Assembly (NCBI RefSeq): GCF_014856545.2 | Contig: NZ_CP109811.1 | Span: 1,110,001 to 1,174,000, forward strand | Source: Mesobacillus jeotgali | GTDB taxonomy: Bacteria > Bacillota > Bacilli > Bacillales > Cytobacillaceae | Length of the DNA stretch: 64,000 bases | Reading direction: 5' to 3' | Shown here: piece by piece, positions 35,930-44,175 of the stretch | How the letters are laid out: every line of letters starts with the position of its first letter | How positions within the stretch are numbered: the first letter of the stretch is position 1 | Position numbers and translations under genes: made by a program | Notes under the pieces: model-generated | Told to the model about the DNA's origin: nothing | The model's database searches: none | What the model saw: only the letters and a program-made list of their open reading frames with translations

Positions 35930-37204
35930 ATGAAGTTAACCACTAAGATTTTGATTGGCCTTGGACTTGGAGCGATGACCGGGCTGATCCTCAACATTTT
36001 TTCACCCGAATTATTCACTGTTTTAGATAAATTCTTGTTCACGCCTCTTGGCAAGATATTCATCAACTTAATTAGTATGCTTGTTGTACCGATTGTCCTG
36101 TTTTCGATTATTCTCGGAACATCGGGGTTAGGTGATCCGAAAAAGCTTGGAAGGATTGGCATAAAGACTGTGGGCTTCTTTTTAGGAACCACGGCGATTG
36201 CGATATCTATAGGCCTTGCTCTAGCCTTCCTTATAAAACCAGGATTGATGGGCGAATTTGACACGAGTGGAGCTGAATTCAAGGCTGAAGAAGCTCCGCC
36301 AGTAAGTGAAACCTTTTTAAATCTTATTCCGGCAAATCCATTTGAAGCACTGACAACCGGAAATATGCTTCAGGTAATTATTTTGGCGATTTTCATCGGT
36401 ATTGCGTTAACGGCACTTGGTGACAAAACAAAAGGTATTCTGAATCTGGTACAACAGGGAAATGAGATCATGATGTATCTGGTCGGCCTTGTCATGAAGT
36501 TTGCTCCGTACGGAACTTTTGGGTTGATCGCAACCGCTATCGGAAGCCAGGGAATCGATGCCATCAAGGCCATGGGAGTATACATGCTAGTCGTTGTTCT
36601 GGCTCTAGTTGTCCATGCGTTCATCACTTATGGTTCTGGTGTATATTTTCTCGGAAAGAAAAACCCATTTTGGTTCTTCAAGCAATTCTCTCCTGCTATG
36701 GGAGTAGCCTTCAGTACATCGAGCAGTAATGCCACACTGCCGGTATCAATGGAAACAGCTCAGAAGAACCTGCGTGTCCCTGAATCTGTCAGCAGCTTCG
36801 TTCAGCCTCTCGGAGCGACGATCAACATGGACGGTACCGCGATCATGCAGGGTGTAGCTACCGTATTCATCGCACAGGTATACGGTGCCGACCTTACAAT
36901 GGCAGAGCTTTTGACTGTCGTCTTGACTGCCGTGCTTGCAAGTATAGGGACGGCAGGTGTTCCAGGTGTTGGTTTGATCATGCTGGCCATGGTCCTCCAA
37001 TCTGTAGGTCTGCCTGTTGAAGGAATCGGCCTCATTCTCGGGATTGACCGTTTGCTTGATATGGCTCGCACCGCTGTCAACATTACAGGAGATGCAGCTT
37101 GTGCGGTCATCGTCTCTGAAACTGAGAAAAAGCATCAAGTAAGACCGGAGAAAAGCAAAGTTAAAAATATGGCAGACAACCGCTCTCTTGAATATTTAGA
37201 TTAA
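35930..37204 (+). CDS. Dicarboxylate/amino-acid:cation symporter (DAACS)
   Basis: 424 residues, ATG after GGGAGGAAGACT. Glutamate-transporter family motifs are intact: the serine-rich hairpin FSTSSSNATLPVSMETAQ (about 261-278), the NMDGTAIMQGVATVFIAQ unwound helix (about 297-314) and the substrate helix DMARTAVNITGDAACAVIV (about 378-396). It imports glutamate, aspartate or C4-dicarboxylates with sodium or protons. It is related to tcyP at the start of the window but lacks the cystine-branch features. Terminator directly downstream. Confidence 0.85.
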   Translation: MKLTTKILIGLGLGAMTGLILNIFSPELFTVLDKFLFTPLGKIFINLISMLVVPIVLFSIILGTSGLGDPKKLGRIGIKTVGFFLGTTAIAISIGLALAFLIKPGLMGEFDTSGAEFKAEEAPPVSETFLNLIPANPFEALTTGNMLQVIILAIFIGIALTALGDKTKGILNLVQQGNEIMMYLVGLVMKFAPYGTFGLIATAIGSQGIDAIKAMGVYMLVVVLALVVHAFITYGSGVYFLGKKNPFWFFKQFSPAMGVAFSTSSSNATLPVSMETAQKNLRVPESVSSFVQPLGATINMDGTAIMQGVATVFIAQVYGADLTMAELLTVVLTAVLASIGTAGVPGVGLIMLAMVLQSVGLPVEGIGLILGIDRLLDMARTAVNITGDAACAVIVSETEKKHQVRPEKSKVKNMADNRSLEYLD

Positions 37205-37208
37205 AGTA

Positions 37209-37242
37209 GAAGAGACCCCGCCTTTGCCGGCGGGGTCTTCTT
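37209..37242 (+). terminator. Terminator of the DAACS gene
   Basis: GACCCCGCC and GGCGGGGTC form a 9-bp stem followed by TTCTTG. Confidence 0.8.
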
Positions 37243-37256
37243 GTTCAGGTTATATG

Positions 37257-38387
37257 TCAGATTTCGATTCTTGTCAAAGGCAGCAGCATAATGAAAGACG
37301 TCTTGTCAGGTTCTGATGAACAGGCAAGTATGCCTTTATGCTTTTCGATTATTTCCCTGCAGACGAACAACCCAAGTCCGGTTCCAAGTGTTTTGGTCGT
37401 GACGAATGGCTCAAAGATGGTTTTTAGCAAATGGTCGGGTATGATTGGCCCATTATTCGAAATTTCTATTTTGATATGGGTATCATTCACGAAAAATCCT
37501 TTGATTTCAATCTGTGGGTCATCACGGTATTGGCTCAATACGTCAATGGCATTAAAGATGATGTTGATGAGGACCTGCCTGATTTCATCAGCATAGCCGT
37601 ACAAATCCATATCCTCTGCTACCTCTTTGATCACGCGGACATTCGTGTCAAGGATGCTGGGATATAGGAAATTTAAAACCTCATCAATCATTTTATTTAA
37701 AGAGAAATGTGTCTTTTCTTTTCCAATCAGCTCTTTTTTTGACAGCAGCAAGAATTGTGAAATTCGGAAATTCAGCTGCTCAAGCTCGCTTGAGATGATA
37801 TCGAGATACTTCATATCTTGGTGTTCAGATCTCAAGAGCTGGATGAAGCCCTGAATAGAAGTCAACGGATTGCGGAATTCATGGATGAAGCTAGACGTCA
37901 TTTGCCCAAGCAATGTCAGCCTGTCTTTATGCGTTGAATCGATGAACTGGTTCTTTTCCTCGATAATCTTGTTTTTCTGTTCATTATAATAGGATACAGC
38001 GTAATATAAAAAGGTATCGAAACAGTAATTGATCGAGTTGATGGCCTCTTGCATTTCTGTCCATTCCATATTCATTTTATGAAGATGTTTATATAAAACG
38101 GAGCGTCCGGAATTGACATTATAGACAAAATCGCCAATGTTAATGTCAGCACGAACCCGTTCTTCTCCGACCATGAAAGCAAGCTCCTGAATATGTTCTT
38201 CCAATTCTTCGCTTGTCCTAGAAAACACCGAGAGAATGACTGCATACATTCTCTCAGCGTTCTTGCTTATTTTCTCTTTATATGGATCATCTTCTGAGAC
38301 GATTATTTTTTCCGTCCAGTCAGCTATCAGGTTTTCTTTTTCACTAGTCAGGAAGCTAAGCAATCGGTTATCCGTAATTGGCAGCAT
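37257..38387 (-). CDS. Sensor histidine kinase with RsbRD-like N-terminal domain
   Basis: 376 residues, no membrane segment. The N-terminal about 140 form an all-helical globin-like domain (WTEKIIVSEDDPYKEKISKN, ADINIGDFVYNVNSGRSVL) like the sensory domain of RsbR-type stressosome proteins. HisKA follows with FIHEFRNPLTSIQGFIQLL (His near 168), then HATPase with NIIFNAIDVL and GTGLGLFVC. It is an orphan kinase, a possible second input to the Spo0 phosphorelay or a stationary-phase sensor. The N-terminal assignment is less certain than the kinase core. Confidence 0.8.
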   Translation of the reverse strand: MLPITDNRLLSFLTSEKENLIADWTEKIIVSEDDPYKEKISKNAERMYAVILSVFSRTSEELEEHIQELAFMVGEERVRADINIGDFVYNVNSGRSVLYKHLHKMNMEWTEMQEAINSINYCFDTFLYYAVSYYNEQKNKIIEEKNQFIDSTHKDRLTLLGQMTSSFIHEFRNPLTSIQGFIQLLRSEHQDMKYLDIISSELEQLNFRISQFLLLSKKELIGKEKTHFSLNKMIDEVLNFLYPSILDTNVRVIKEVAEDMDLYGYADEIRQVLINIIFNAIDVLSQYRDDPQIEIKGFFVNDTHIKIEISNNGPIIPDHLLKTIFEPFVTTKTLGTGLGLFVCREIIEKHKGILACSSEPDKTSFIMLLPLTRIEI

Positions 38388-38597
38388 TTCATTAAGTCCC
38401 CCAGTTTTTCATTTCGGTATTAAAGATTCGAGGAAAAACCCGAAATCCCTTTGTCGAATATTAAGAACATGCGCTGAATCACGTCGAATAGCTAAAATCG
38501 TGACAAAAGACCGACTTTTTTAGCAACAATGAAAGAGTTTTGTCTATTGTTCCATCGACATTAATTGGGAAGTGCAGAGTCTGCTGACAGGTTCTAC

Positions 38598-38626
38598 TTG
38601 TTATTGAATGGCAGAAGTAGTATATT
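38598..38626 (+). promoter_or_regulatory. Sigma-A promoter of the TPP riboswitch-thiT unit
   Basis: TTGTTA at 38598-38603 and TATATT at 38621-38626 with a 17-bp spacer, about 25 bp before the riboswitch. Confidence 0.65.
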
Positions 38627-38651
38627 CATAGTGTAGAAACTAAATAATAAC

Positions 38652-38742
38652 CACAAGGGGAGCTGCGTAAAGTAGCTGAGAGTGAGCGGCCGAGTTCTTA
38701 CCCTTTGAACCTGTTAGTTAATGCTAGCGAAGGAATGTGGAT
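38652..38742 (+). ncRNA. TPP riboswitch (THI element)
   Basis: The conserved THI-box features appear in order: AAGGGGAGCTGCG, GTAGCTGAGAGTGAG, ACCCTTTGAACCTG, and TAATGCTAGCGAAGGAATG. Thiamine pyrophosphate binding represses downstream thiamine genes; here a terminator hairpin follows and thiT is the only gene. Confidence 0.95.
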
Positions 38743-38750
38743 GCGATAGG

Positions 38751-38798
38751 AAAGCAATCTTGGGAATCCTATATCGATCCCCACGATTGCTTTTTTTG
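38751..38798 (+). terminator. Riboswitch-controlled terminator before thiT
   Basis: AAAGCAATCTTGGG pairs with CCCCACGATTGCTTT (one internal mismatch), followed by TTTTT. Confidence 0.85.
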
Positions 38799-38861
38799 TT
38801 TCTGAAGCAGAAAAGGCGTGGTAGAAACGGACCTCATTCTGAAAAGAAGGAGGAACATAAC

Positions 38862-39458
38862 ATGAAACAAAAACAAACTCTCTTTTTAGTGGAAATAGCC
38901 GTATTTTCCGCACTGGCTTATTTGCTTGATTTATTTTCCGGATTTTTATTTTCAAGAATCTGGCCCCAGGGAGGATCAGTGTCGATTGCGATGGTGCCTG
39001 TATTCCTGATGGCGTTCCGCTGGGGAATAAAAGGCGGCGCAATAACCGGGCTGCTGCTCGGACTTTTGCAATTCATCCTTGGCTTCTCGCAAATATACCA
39101 CCCTGTACAGGGATTCATTGATTATGTGGTTGCATTTACTGTACTGGGAGCTGCCGGTATTTTTGCGAGGCAGATCAAGGAAAATATCCAGAATGGAAAT
39201 AAGACAAAGTGGATTGGTTTGATCATCGCCGGTACCTTTATTGGAAGCTTGCTTCGCTTTATCGCTCATTTCTTTTCGGGCTGGATCTTTTTTGGAGTCT
39301 GGGCGCCAGAAGGACAGCCAGCGTGGCTTTATTCAATAATCTATAACGGTACCTATATGATTCCGAGCATGATCTTAAGTGCCATTATCATTATTCTGGT
39401 CATCGGCTACGCACCATCGAGAATGGTTAAGTCGACACCTGTAAGCAATAAAATGTAG
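38862..39458 (+). CDS. thiT: Thiamine ECF transporter S component ThiT
   Basis: 198 residues with six transmembrane helices. The start is the ATG after AAGGAGGAACATAAC; the longer frame runs through the riboswitch terminator. ThiT motifs are visible: IWPQGGSVSIAMVPVFLMAF and GFSQIYHPVQGFIDYVVAFT and FFGVWAPEGQPAWLYSIIYN contain the thiamine-binding Trp, Tyr, Glu and His positions. It captures thiamine and docks onto a shared EcfAA'T module encoded elsewhere. TPP-repressed through the riboswitch. Confidence 0.92.
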   Translation: MKQKQTLFLVEIAVFSALAYLLDLFSGFLFSRIWPQGGSVSIAMVPVFLMAFRWGIKGGAITGLLLGLLQFILGFSQIYHPVQGFIDYVVAFTVLGAAGIFARQIKENIQNGNKTKWIGLIIAGTFIGSLLRFIAHFFSGWIFFGVWAPEGQPAWLYSIIYNGTYMIPSMILSAIIIILVIGYAPSRMVKSTPVSNKM

Positions 39459-39462
39459 CAGA

Positions 39463-39493
39463 TGGGGGAGCTGAAAAGCTCTCCTATTTTTTA
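39463..39493 (+). terminator. Terminator of thiT
   Basis: GGGGGAGCT pairs with AGCTCTCC (one G-U) over a short loop, followed by ATTTTTT. Confidence 0.8.
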
Positions 39494-39646
39494 TGCGCAC
39501 TTTATACCTATAAGGGTATATGATGAAAATGAAGTGATTGTGGGTGAAAATATTGTCAATTATATGGAGTTTGCAATAAATATACGTTGCAAGCGTAATC
39601 TTAGTGATTTATGTCACAGTGTATCTCGCCGTCAACTGGTTAAATA

Positions 39647-39664
39647 AAGATAATCATTCTCATT
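39647..39664 (+). promoter_or_regulatory. Fur box upstream of feoAB
   Basis: AGATAATCATTCTCATTT matches the Fur consensus GATAATGATAATCATTATC at most positions (7-1-7 core GATAATCATTCTC). It lies about 60 bp before feoA, consistent with iron repression. Confidence 0.65.
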
Positions 39665-39725
39665 TAGAAAAAAGAATCATCAAAGAGTTTTATCATAACT
39701 ATTAAACTAAAAAAAGGTGATGGCT

Positions 39726-39950
39726 ATGCTGGGAAAATTAAAGACTGGTGAAAAAGGCCGGATCATGAATATTGCAAGTGCTGACAAATTTGTCAGAAGA
39801 AGATTGCTTGATTTGGGAATAGCAGAAGGCTCTGAAGTGTGCGTAAAATGCATACTGCCTTTTGGCGGCCCAGTCATGGTTGAATCCTGCGGGCAATGCA
39901 TCGGTATCCGCCGCAAAGAAGCCCTAAGGATTGAAGTGGAGCGAGTATGA
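39726..39950 (+). CDS. feoA: Ferrous iron transport protein A
   Basis: 74 residues of SH3-like FeoA. I choose the ATG at 39726 because AAAGGTGA is 5-6 nt upstream; a GTG and an ATG upstream overlap that site. Features: LKTGEKGRIMNIASADKFVR, LLDLGIAEGSEVCVKC and the C-terminal EALRIEVERV. FeoA is a cytosolic partner of FeoB. Its stop overlaps the feoB start by 4 bp. Confidence 0.9.
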   Translation: MLGKLKTGEKGRIMNIASADKFVRRRLLDLGIAEGSEVCVKCILPFGGPVMVESCGQCIGIRRKEALRIEVERV

Positions 39951-41959
39951 TGAATATTGCGCTCATTGGCAATCCAAACACTGGAAAAACATCATTGTTT
40001 AATAACTTAACAGGTTCCTATGAATATGTCGGCAACTGGAGCGGGGTAACGGTCGAAAAGAAAGTTGGATTACTTAAAAATGGCAGGGACCAGCTTATTG
40101 ACCTTCCCGGGGTGTATACCCTCAATCCACTTTCTAAAGATGAAGGTGTTGTAACGAATTTCTTCCTGAATGAACCATTCGAAAAACTTCTCAATATCCT
40201 GGACGCTTCTCAGTTAAGGCGCAATCTCCACCTTACTATGCAGCTGTTGGAATACGGTGCACCTGTCATTATTGGCTTAAACATGCTGGATGTGGCTAAA
40301 AACCGTGGTATTGACATTGATATTGCTAAACTGTCTCAATCATTGGGCGTGGCAGTAGCACCTGTTGTTGCCAGGTCAGGAAAAGGGTGTAATGAACTTG
40401 CAGAGCTGGTGACTGGCGGAGTTATTGGTATCGGGAAGTCGAATCTCATTTATTATGGAAAAGCGATTGAAGCGGGCATCCTGGAGCTTGAGAACAAACT
40501 GGCCGGAAAGACGCAACACCCGGTTCGATGGCTTGCACTTCAGCTGTTTGAAGGCAATCCCTATGTGAAAAGCTATTTAGAAACTATTTTGCCATCGGGT
40601 GAGATTGACACCTTGGTTAACCATGTTTCTATTTCTGAACAGCAAAACTTGGGCAGCAAACAAGCGCTTGACCAGATCATCCATCGAAAACGCAGTGAAG
40701 CGATTGATAAAATAGTAACAGAGGCAGCCACCTCAACGGAAAATAAAAAGATTCCATTGACAGAGAAGGTTGACATGCTCGTAACGAATAAATTCCTGGG
40801 AATCCCGATTTTTCTTGTACTGATGTACATGATGTTCATGCTTACCTTTGACTGGCTTGGCTTCCCGCTGTCAGACGCATTGGAATCTTTCCTGTCCGGA
40901 CCAGTAACATCGGGAATCACAGCAGCACTGTCTGCAGCCGGTGCTTCATCATTCATCCAGGACCTGGTTCTTGATGGAATTGTAGCCGGGGTAGGGGGAG
41001 TCCTCGTCTTCGTGCCGCAAATCTTCATTTTGTTCTTCTTCATATCCTTGCTGGAGGATTCAGGGTATATGGCCCGTGTCGCGCTGGTTATGGACCGATT
41101 GATGGAATCCGTCGGTTTGAACGGAAAGGCATTCATTCCGATGATGATTGGATTTGGCTGTAATGTACCTGGCATCATGGCAGCAAGGACCATTGAGACA
41201 CCGAAGGAAAGGCTGATGACCATACTGTTGACGCCGCTTATGTCATGCTCGGCGCGGCTGCCTGTTTACGCCTTGTTTGTCGGAGCGTTTTTTGTAGAAT
41301 ATAAAGCAACTGTTGTTCTGAGTTTGTATGTGTTGGGGGTAGTGCTCGCCCTTTTGCTGGCAAAGGTATTCTCGAAAACTCTATTGAAAGGTGAAACTTC
41401 AGTATTCGTCATTGAACTTCCGCCATACAGGCTGCCACAGGCGAGAGCACTTTGGAGAAGCACATGGGATAAAGGCAAGGGATTCGTTAAAAAGGCAGGA
41501 ACATTTATTTTTGCCGGGTCCGTCTTGATCTGGCTGCTTGCCTATGCTGGACCGGAAGGCGTAAATGTAAGCATGGATGATAGCTATTTAGCGGTTCTTG
41601 GAGGTATTTTTGCACCGTTATTTGCCCCTATAGGCTTTGGGACTTGGCAGGCCAGTGCATCACTTTTCACCGGTTTCCTGGCAAAAGAAGCTATTATTTC
41701 AACGATGAACATCATTTACTTTGTACCTGATGAAGCGAGTTTGCAAGGCTTGCTTGCTGCTCATTACACACCATTAGCTGCATATAGCTTCATGGCATTT
41801 ATCCTGTTATACGTTCCTTGCCTTGCAACTGTAGCAACCATTTATAAGGAAACTGCTTCCAAACGCTGGACAGCTTTTTCAATCACTTATGCTCTGGTTA
41901 TCGCATACGCATTGTCTCTGGTTATTTATCAAGGCGGTAAGTTGTTAGGACTAACCTAA
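39947..41959 (+). CDS. feoB: Ferrous iron transporter FeoB
   Basis: 670 residues. The N-terminal G protein domain has G1 GNPNTGKT (8-15), G3 DLPG (52-55) and G4 NMLD (about 112). It is followed by the FeoB guanine-nucleotide dissociation domain and a membrane domain with two Gate repeats and conserved cysteines (FGCNVPGI, PLMSCSARLPVY). The C-terminal about 300 residues carry eight to ten helices. It imports Fe(II). Translationally coupled to feoA, under a Fur box, and followed by a Cys-rich partner gene. Confidence 0.95.
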   Translation: MMNIALIGNPNTGKTSLFNNLTGSYEYVGNWSGVTVEKKVGLLKNGRDQLIDLPGVYTLNPLSKDEGVVTNFFLNEPFEKLLNILDASQLRRNLHLTMQLLEYGAPVIIGLNMLDVAKNRGIDIDIAKLSQSLGVAVAPVVARSGKGCNELAELVTGGVIGIGKSNLIYYGKAIEAGILELENKLAGKTQHPVRWLALQLFEGNPYVKSYLETILPSGEIDTLVNHVSISEQQNLGSKQALDQIIHRKRSEAIDKIVTEAATSTENKKIPLTEKVDMLVTNKFLGIPIFLVLMYMMFMLTFDWLGFPLSDALESFLSGPVTSGITAALSAAGASSFIQDLVLDGIVAGVGGVLVFVPQIFILFFFISLLEDSGYMARVALVMDRLMESVGLNGKAFIPMMIGFGCNVPGIMAARTIETPKERLMTILLTPLMSCSARLPVYALFVGAFFVEYKATVVLSLYVLGVVLALLLAKVFSKTLLKGETSVFVIELPPYRLPQARALWRSTWDKGKGFVKKAGTFIFAGSVLIWLLAYAGPEGVNVSMDDSYLAVLGGIFAPLFAPIGFGTWQASASLFTGFLAKEAIISTMNIIYFVPDEASLQGLLAAHYTPLAAYSFMAFILLYVPCLATVATIYKETASKRWTAFSITYALVIAYALSLVIYQGGKLLGLT

Positions 41960-41980
41960 ACCTTGAGGGAGGAAGGATCT

Positions 41981-42142
41981 ATGATCGCAAACATTTTAAT
42001 CGGCGGAGCCATATTCGGATATGCCGGCTGGGCCTTCTATCGATTCATCAAGAAATCAAAGGAAGGAAAATGTGCTGCCTGCTCCATCCAAAGCTCATGC
42101 TCAACCAACTGCAGTGTCATTAAGGAAGAACAAATAAAATAA
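41981..42142 (+). CDS. FeoB-associated Cys-rich membrane protein
   Basis: 53 residues starting at the ATG after GAGGGAGGAAGGATCT, 21 bp downstream of feoB. A single N-terminal transmembrane helix (ANILIGGAIFGYAGWAFY) is followed by a tail with four cysteines (CAACSIQSSCSTNC). This matches the small Cys-rich proteins frequently encoded last in feo operons, which may act in place of FeoC. It likely binds iron or helps assemble the FeoB pore; its role is not proven. Confidence 0.88.
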   Translation: MIANILIGGAIFGYAGWAFYRFIKKSKEGKCAACSIQSSCSTNCSVIKEEQIK

Positions 42143-42147
42143 TTCAA

Positions 42148-42177
42148 TCGGGATGCAGTCATCTGCATTCCTTTTTA
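42148..42177 (+). terminator. Terminator of the feo operon
   Basis: GGGATGCAG and CTGCATTCC form a 9-bp stem (one G-U) with a 4-nt loop followed by TTTTT. Confidence 0.8.
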
Positions 42178-42281
42178 AAAGGATTTTTTCAAAAACTGTA
42201 ATGCCTTAATTAACGAATGTAAAAATGAATTACCGCATCAATACTGTGGGTAAAATAAAAAGTATTTTTAATTCCAACTAA

Positions 42282-42303
42282 TTTGGTGTAAAATTACACC
42301 AAA
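42282..42303 (+). promoter_or_regulatory. 22-bp perfect palindrome, likely XRE autoregulatory operator
   Basis: TTTGGTGTAA and TTACACCAAA are perfect inverted repeats around AA, 24 bp before the start of an HTH gene. Confidence 0.65.
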
Positions 42304-42326
42304 AGCATTTCAAAGGAATGAAGCGG

Positions 42327-42791
42327 ATGACCAGGGATGAAATCATAAGCAGGGTATCGGAAAAAATAAGAGTACTGCGAGCAGAAGTTGGTTACACACA
42401 GGATAAAATGGCTGATATTATCGGAATCTCCAAAAAGACGCTTGTCCAGATTGAAAAGGGCAGGGCTCAAGCCGGCTGGTCGACAGTCGTGGCCATAGCA
42501 GCTCTTTTCAGGGAAACAGAGACTATCCAGTTTTTGTTCGGCAATGAACCACTAGAGGTACTTGAAACCATTGCCCATGAAGGTACAGATTATCGTAAAG
42601 AAAAAACATTAGGCGGCAAAGTCTGGTGGCGCGAAGTATCAAGGGTTGGCGGATTTGTCATGCAGCAGAACATCCTTAGCCAGCATTACAGGATTTTGGA
42701 TCAAGATGATTTCCGGATATTCAGCAGCTTTGAAGAAAAAGAGACAATGGAGCGGTTAGAAGAAATTGCAGCTGAAGCATTGAAGGGATAA
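42327..42791 (+). CDS. XRE-family helix-turn-helix regulator
   Basis: 154 residues; the ATG at 42327 is 9 nt after AAAGGA. The N-terminal HTH (IRVLRAEVGYTQDKMADIIG, SKKTLVQIEKGRAQAGWSTV) is a Cro/C1-like DNA-binding domain; the C-terminal about 80 residues have no recognised fold. The strong palindrome directly upstream suggests autoregulation. The target genes are unknown; feoAB lies upstream on the same strand and uspA is convergent. Confidence 0.78.
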   Translation: MTRDEIISRVSEKIRVLRAEVGYTQDKMADIIGISKKTLVQIEKGRAQAGWSTVVAIAALFRETETIQFLFGNEPLEVLETIAHEGTDYRKEKTLGGKVWWREVSRVGGFVMQQNILSQHYRILDQDDFRIFSSFEEKETMERLEEIAAEALKG

Positions 42792-42810
42792 AACAAGCGA
42801 ACTGATGAAA

Positions 42811-42852
42811 AAAGCAGCCGGGTAGTGGCTTTACACCCCGGCTGCTTTTGAT
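42811..42852. terminator. Bidirectional terminator between the XRE and uspA genes
   Basis: AAAAGCAGCCGGG and CCCGGCTGCTTTT form a 13-bp stem with A/T flanks on both sides. Confidence 0.85.
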
Positions 42853-42853
42853 T

Positions 42854-43372
42854 TTATTTAGCGATAAGTACATGGCAGTGAGCGTTATTGGCAACCTTTT
42901 GGCTTACTCCACCAAGAAGCTTGCGCTTGATGCCTTCTTTTCCGGACTGGCCAATGATGATCAAATCAGCCTCTACGTCCTTTGCGTACTCCACAATACT
43001 CTCGGATGGGCTTCCTTCCAGGATGGAGTATTCAGTGTCGATGTGAAGCGCATCAAGTTCAGCTTTTGCGTTATTGAAGGCTTGTTCAGAGCTGTGGGTT
43101 ATGATTGAATGCTCAGATTTATCAAGTGCACCTTGCTCCATAGCCAGTGGAGGGACCTGGATGCCATCTGCCGGAAAGTTGTTGATGGGCAGATGCTCAA
43201 TGGGACGCTCAGTCGTTTCAACCAGTTCACTCTTGACTTCCTCTTCATAAACATGCCCTACATATAATTTGACCCCATCTTTTTCAATAGTGAACTCCTT
43301 TGCCAGCTGAAGGGCTTTTTTGCTGCCTTCAGAATCGTCGTAAGCGAGAACCACTTTTTTTATTCCAGCCAT
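42854..43372 (-). CDS. Universal stress protein (UspA family)
   Basis: 172 residues. The ATG (complement of 43370-43372) is 9 nt after GGAGG. The UspA fold is clear: KKVVLAYDDSEGSKKALQLA at the N-terminus and the ATP-binding motif IGQSGKEGIKRKLLGGVSQKV at the C-terminus (G-x2-G-x9-G-S/T pattern). A 50-residue insertion (about 45-95; ERPIEHLPINNFPADG) makes it longer than single-domain Usp proteins. Convergent with the XRE gene, divergent from a small hypothetical gene. Confidence 0.85.
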   Translation of the reverse strand: MAGIKKVVLAYDDSEGSKKALQLAKEFTIEKDGVKLYVGHVYEEEVKSELVETTERPIEHLPINNFPADGIQVPPLAMEQGALDKSEHSIITHSSEQAFNNAKAELDALHIDTEYSILEGSPSESIVEYAKDVEADLIIIGQSGKEGIKRKLLGGVSQKVANNAHCHVLIAK

Positions 43373-43531
43373 ATAGATCAACCTCCAAGATTAGTTCTTC
43401 TTACAGTTCAATACCCATTTTTAAAATAGAACTAACCGACCAAATAATTTCCATATACCCTCAAAATTTCTCAAAACGTGGCGAACCTTGTTGTAAAGCT
43501 TTTCAAATTACAGGAGAAGGGAGTGGCTGGT

Positions 43532-43717
43532 GTGTTATCTCATTCTCAAAAGCCGATTCATCCGACAATACGGAAATGCATGCAGCACCTGGATGTCATT
43601 CAAGCAGATGATAAAACCAAGCAAATCGTCTATATGTATATGGAAACACTTCTCCGTGAAATTAATATGGCAGCTGTCAGCGAGCAGGAACCAGTAGAAT
43701 CACAGATTCATAATTAG
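43532..43717 (+). CDS. Small hypothetical protein
   Basis: 61 residues if started at the GTG at 43532, 8 nt after AAGGGAG; an upstream GTG at 43478 would give 79 residues but has no ribosome site. The sequence is soluble and helical (PIHPTIRKCMQHLDVIQADD, QIVYMYMETLLREINMA). No family recognised. It is divergent from uspA. Confidence 0.55.
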   Translation: MLSHSQKPIHPTIRKCMQHLDVIQADDKTKQIVYMYMETLLREINMAAVSEQEPVESQIHN

Positions 43718-43731
43718 TAAGAACAACTGAT

Positions 43732-43980
43732 GCTTATTTCAAAAAACTACCGCAGATTTCGGACAATCTTGGGGTTTTTTGTTGTTTTGTTTGAAGTGAA
43801 GTGGGGTTCGGGCAAAAAAGTCGTCTATGCGTTGCGGTTTTGTCTGAAGTCATGCCAGGTTCGGACAAAATCAGGGCTCAAGCAAGAAATTTTGTCTGAA
43901 GTGATACCGTGTTCGATTAAAACAACGTCAACTTCGAGGGTTTTTGTCCGAAGAAGGTCTGTGTTTGGTGATGAAGTTAC
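43732..43980. repeat. Tandem array 3: about four to five units with 52-54 bp period
   Basis: TTTTGT starts recur at 43784, 43838, 43890 and 43942 (spacings 54, 52, 52); a degenerate unit precedes them. Each core unit reads TTTTGTCTGAA, about 11 bases, TTCGGACAAAA, then a spacer. TTTTGTCnGAA and TTCnGACAAAA form an inverted repeat of about 11 bp. The array fills most of the 458-bp gap before the PBP gene; the remaining about 195 bp show no clear feature. Confidence 0.88.
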
Positions 43981-44175
43981 CCAACACCGACCTGTTCAGT
44001 GAGATTTTTGATGAGGAGTTTCCAAAACCAGCAGCCAAAAGTATATTTCTTGGCCCTGTTGCTTGCTTATATGTCTTTTTTCCTCATAATTAGCCAATTT
44101 GTGTTAATGCCTTTTAAAAATGGGTAAAAGAAAGTGTCATATTCATAAACTATTTTTAAAAGGTTGGGGTGCTCA

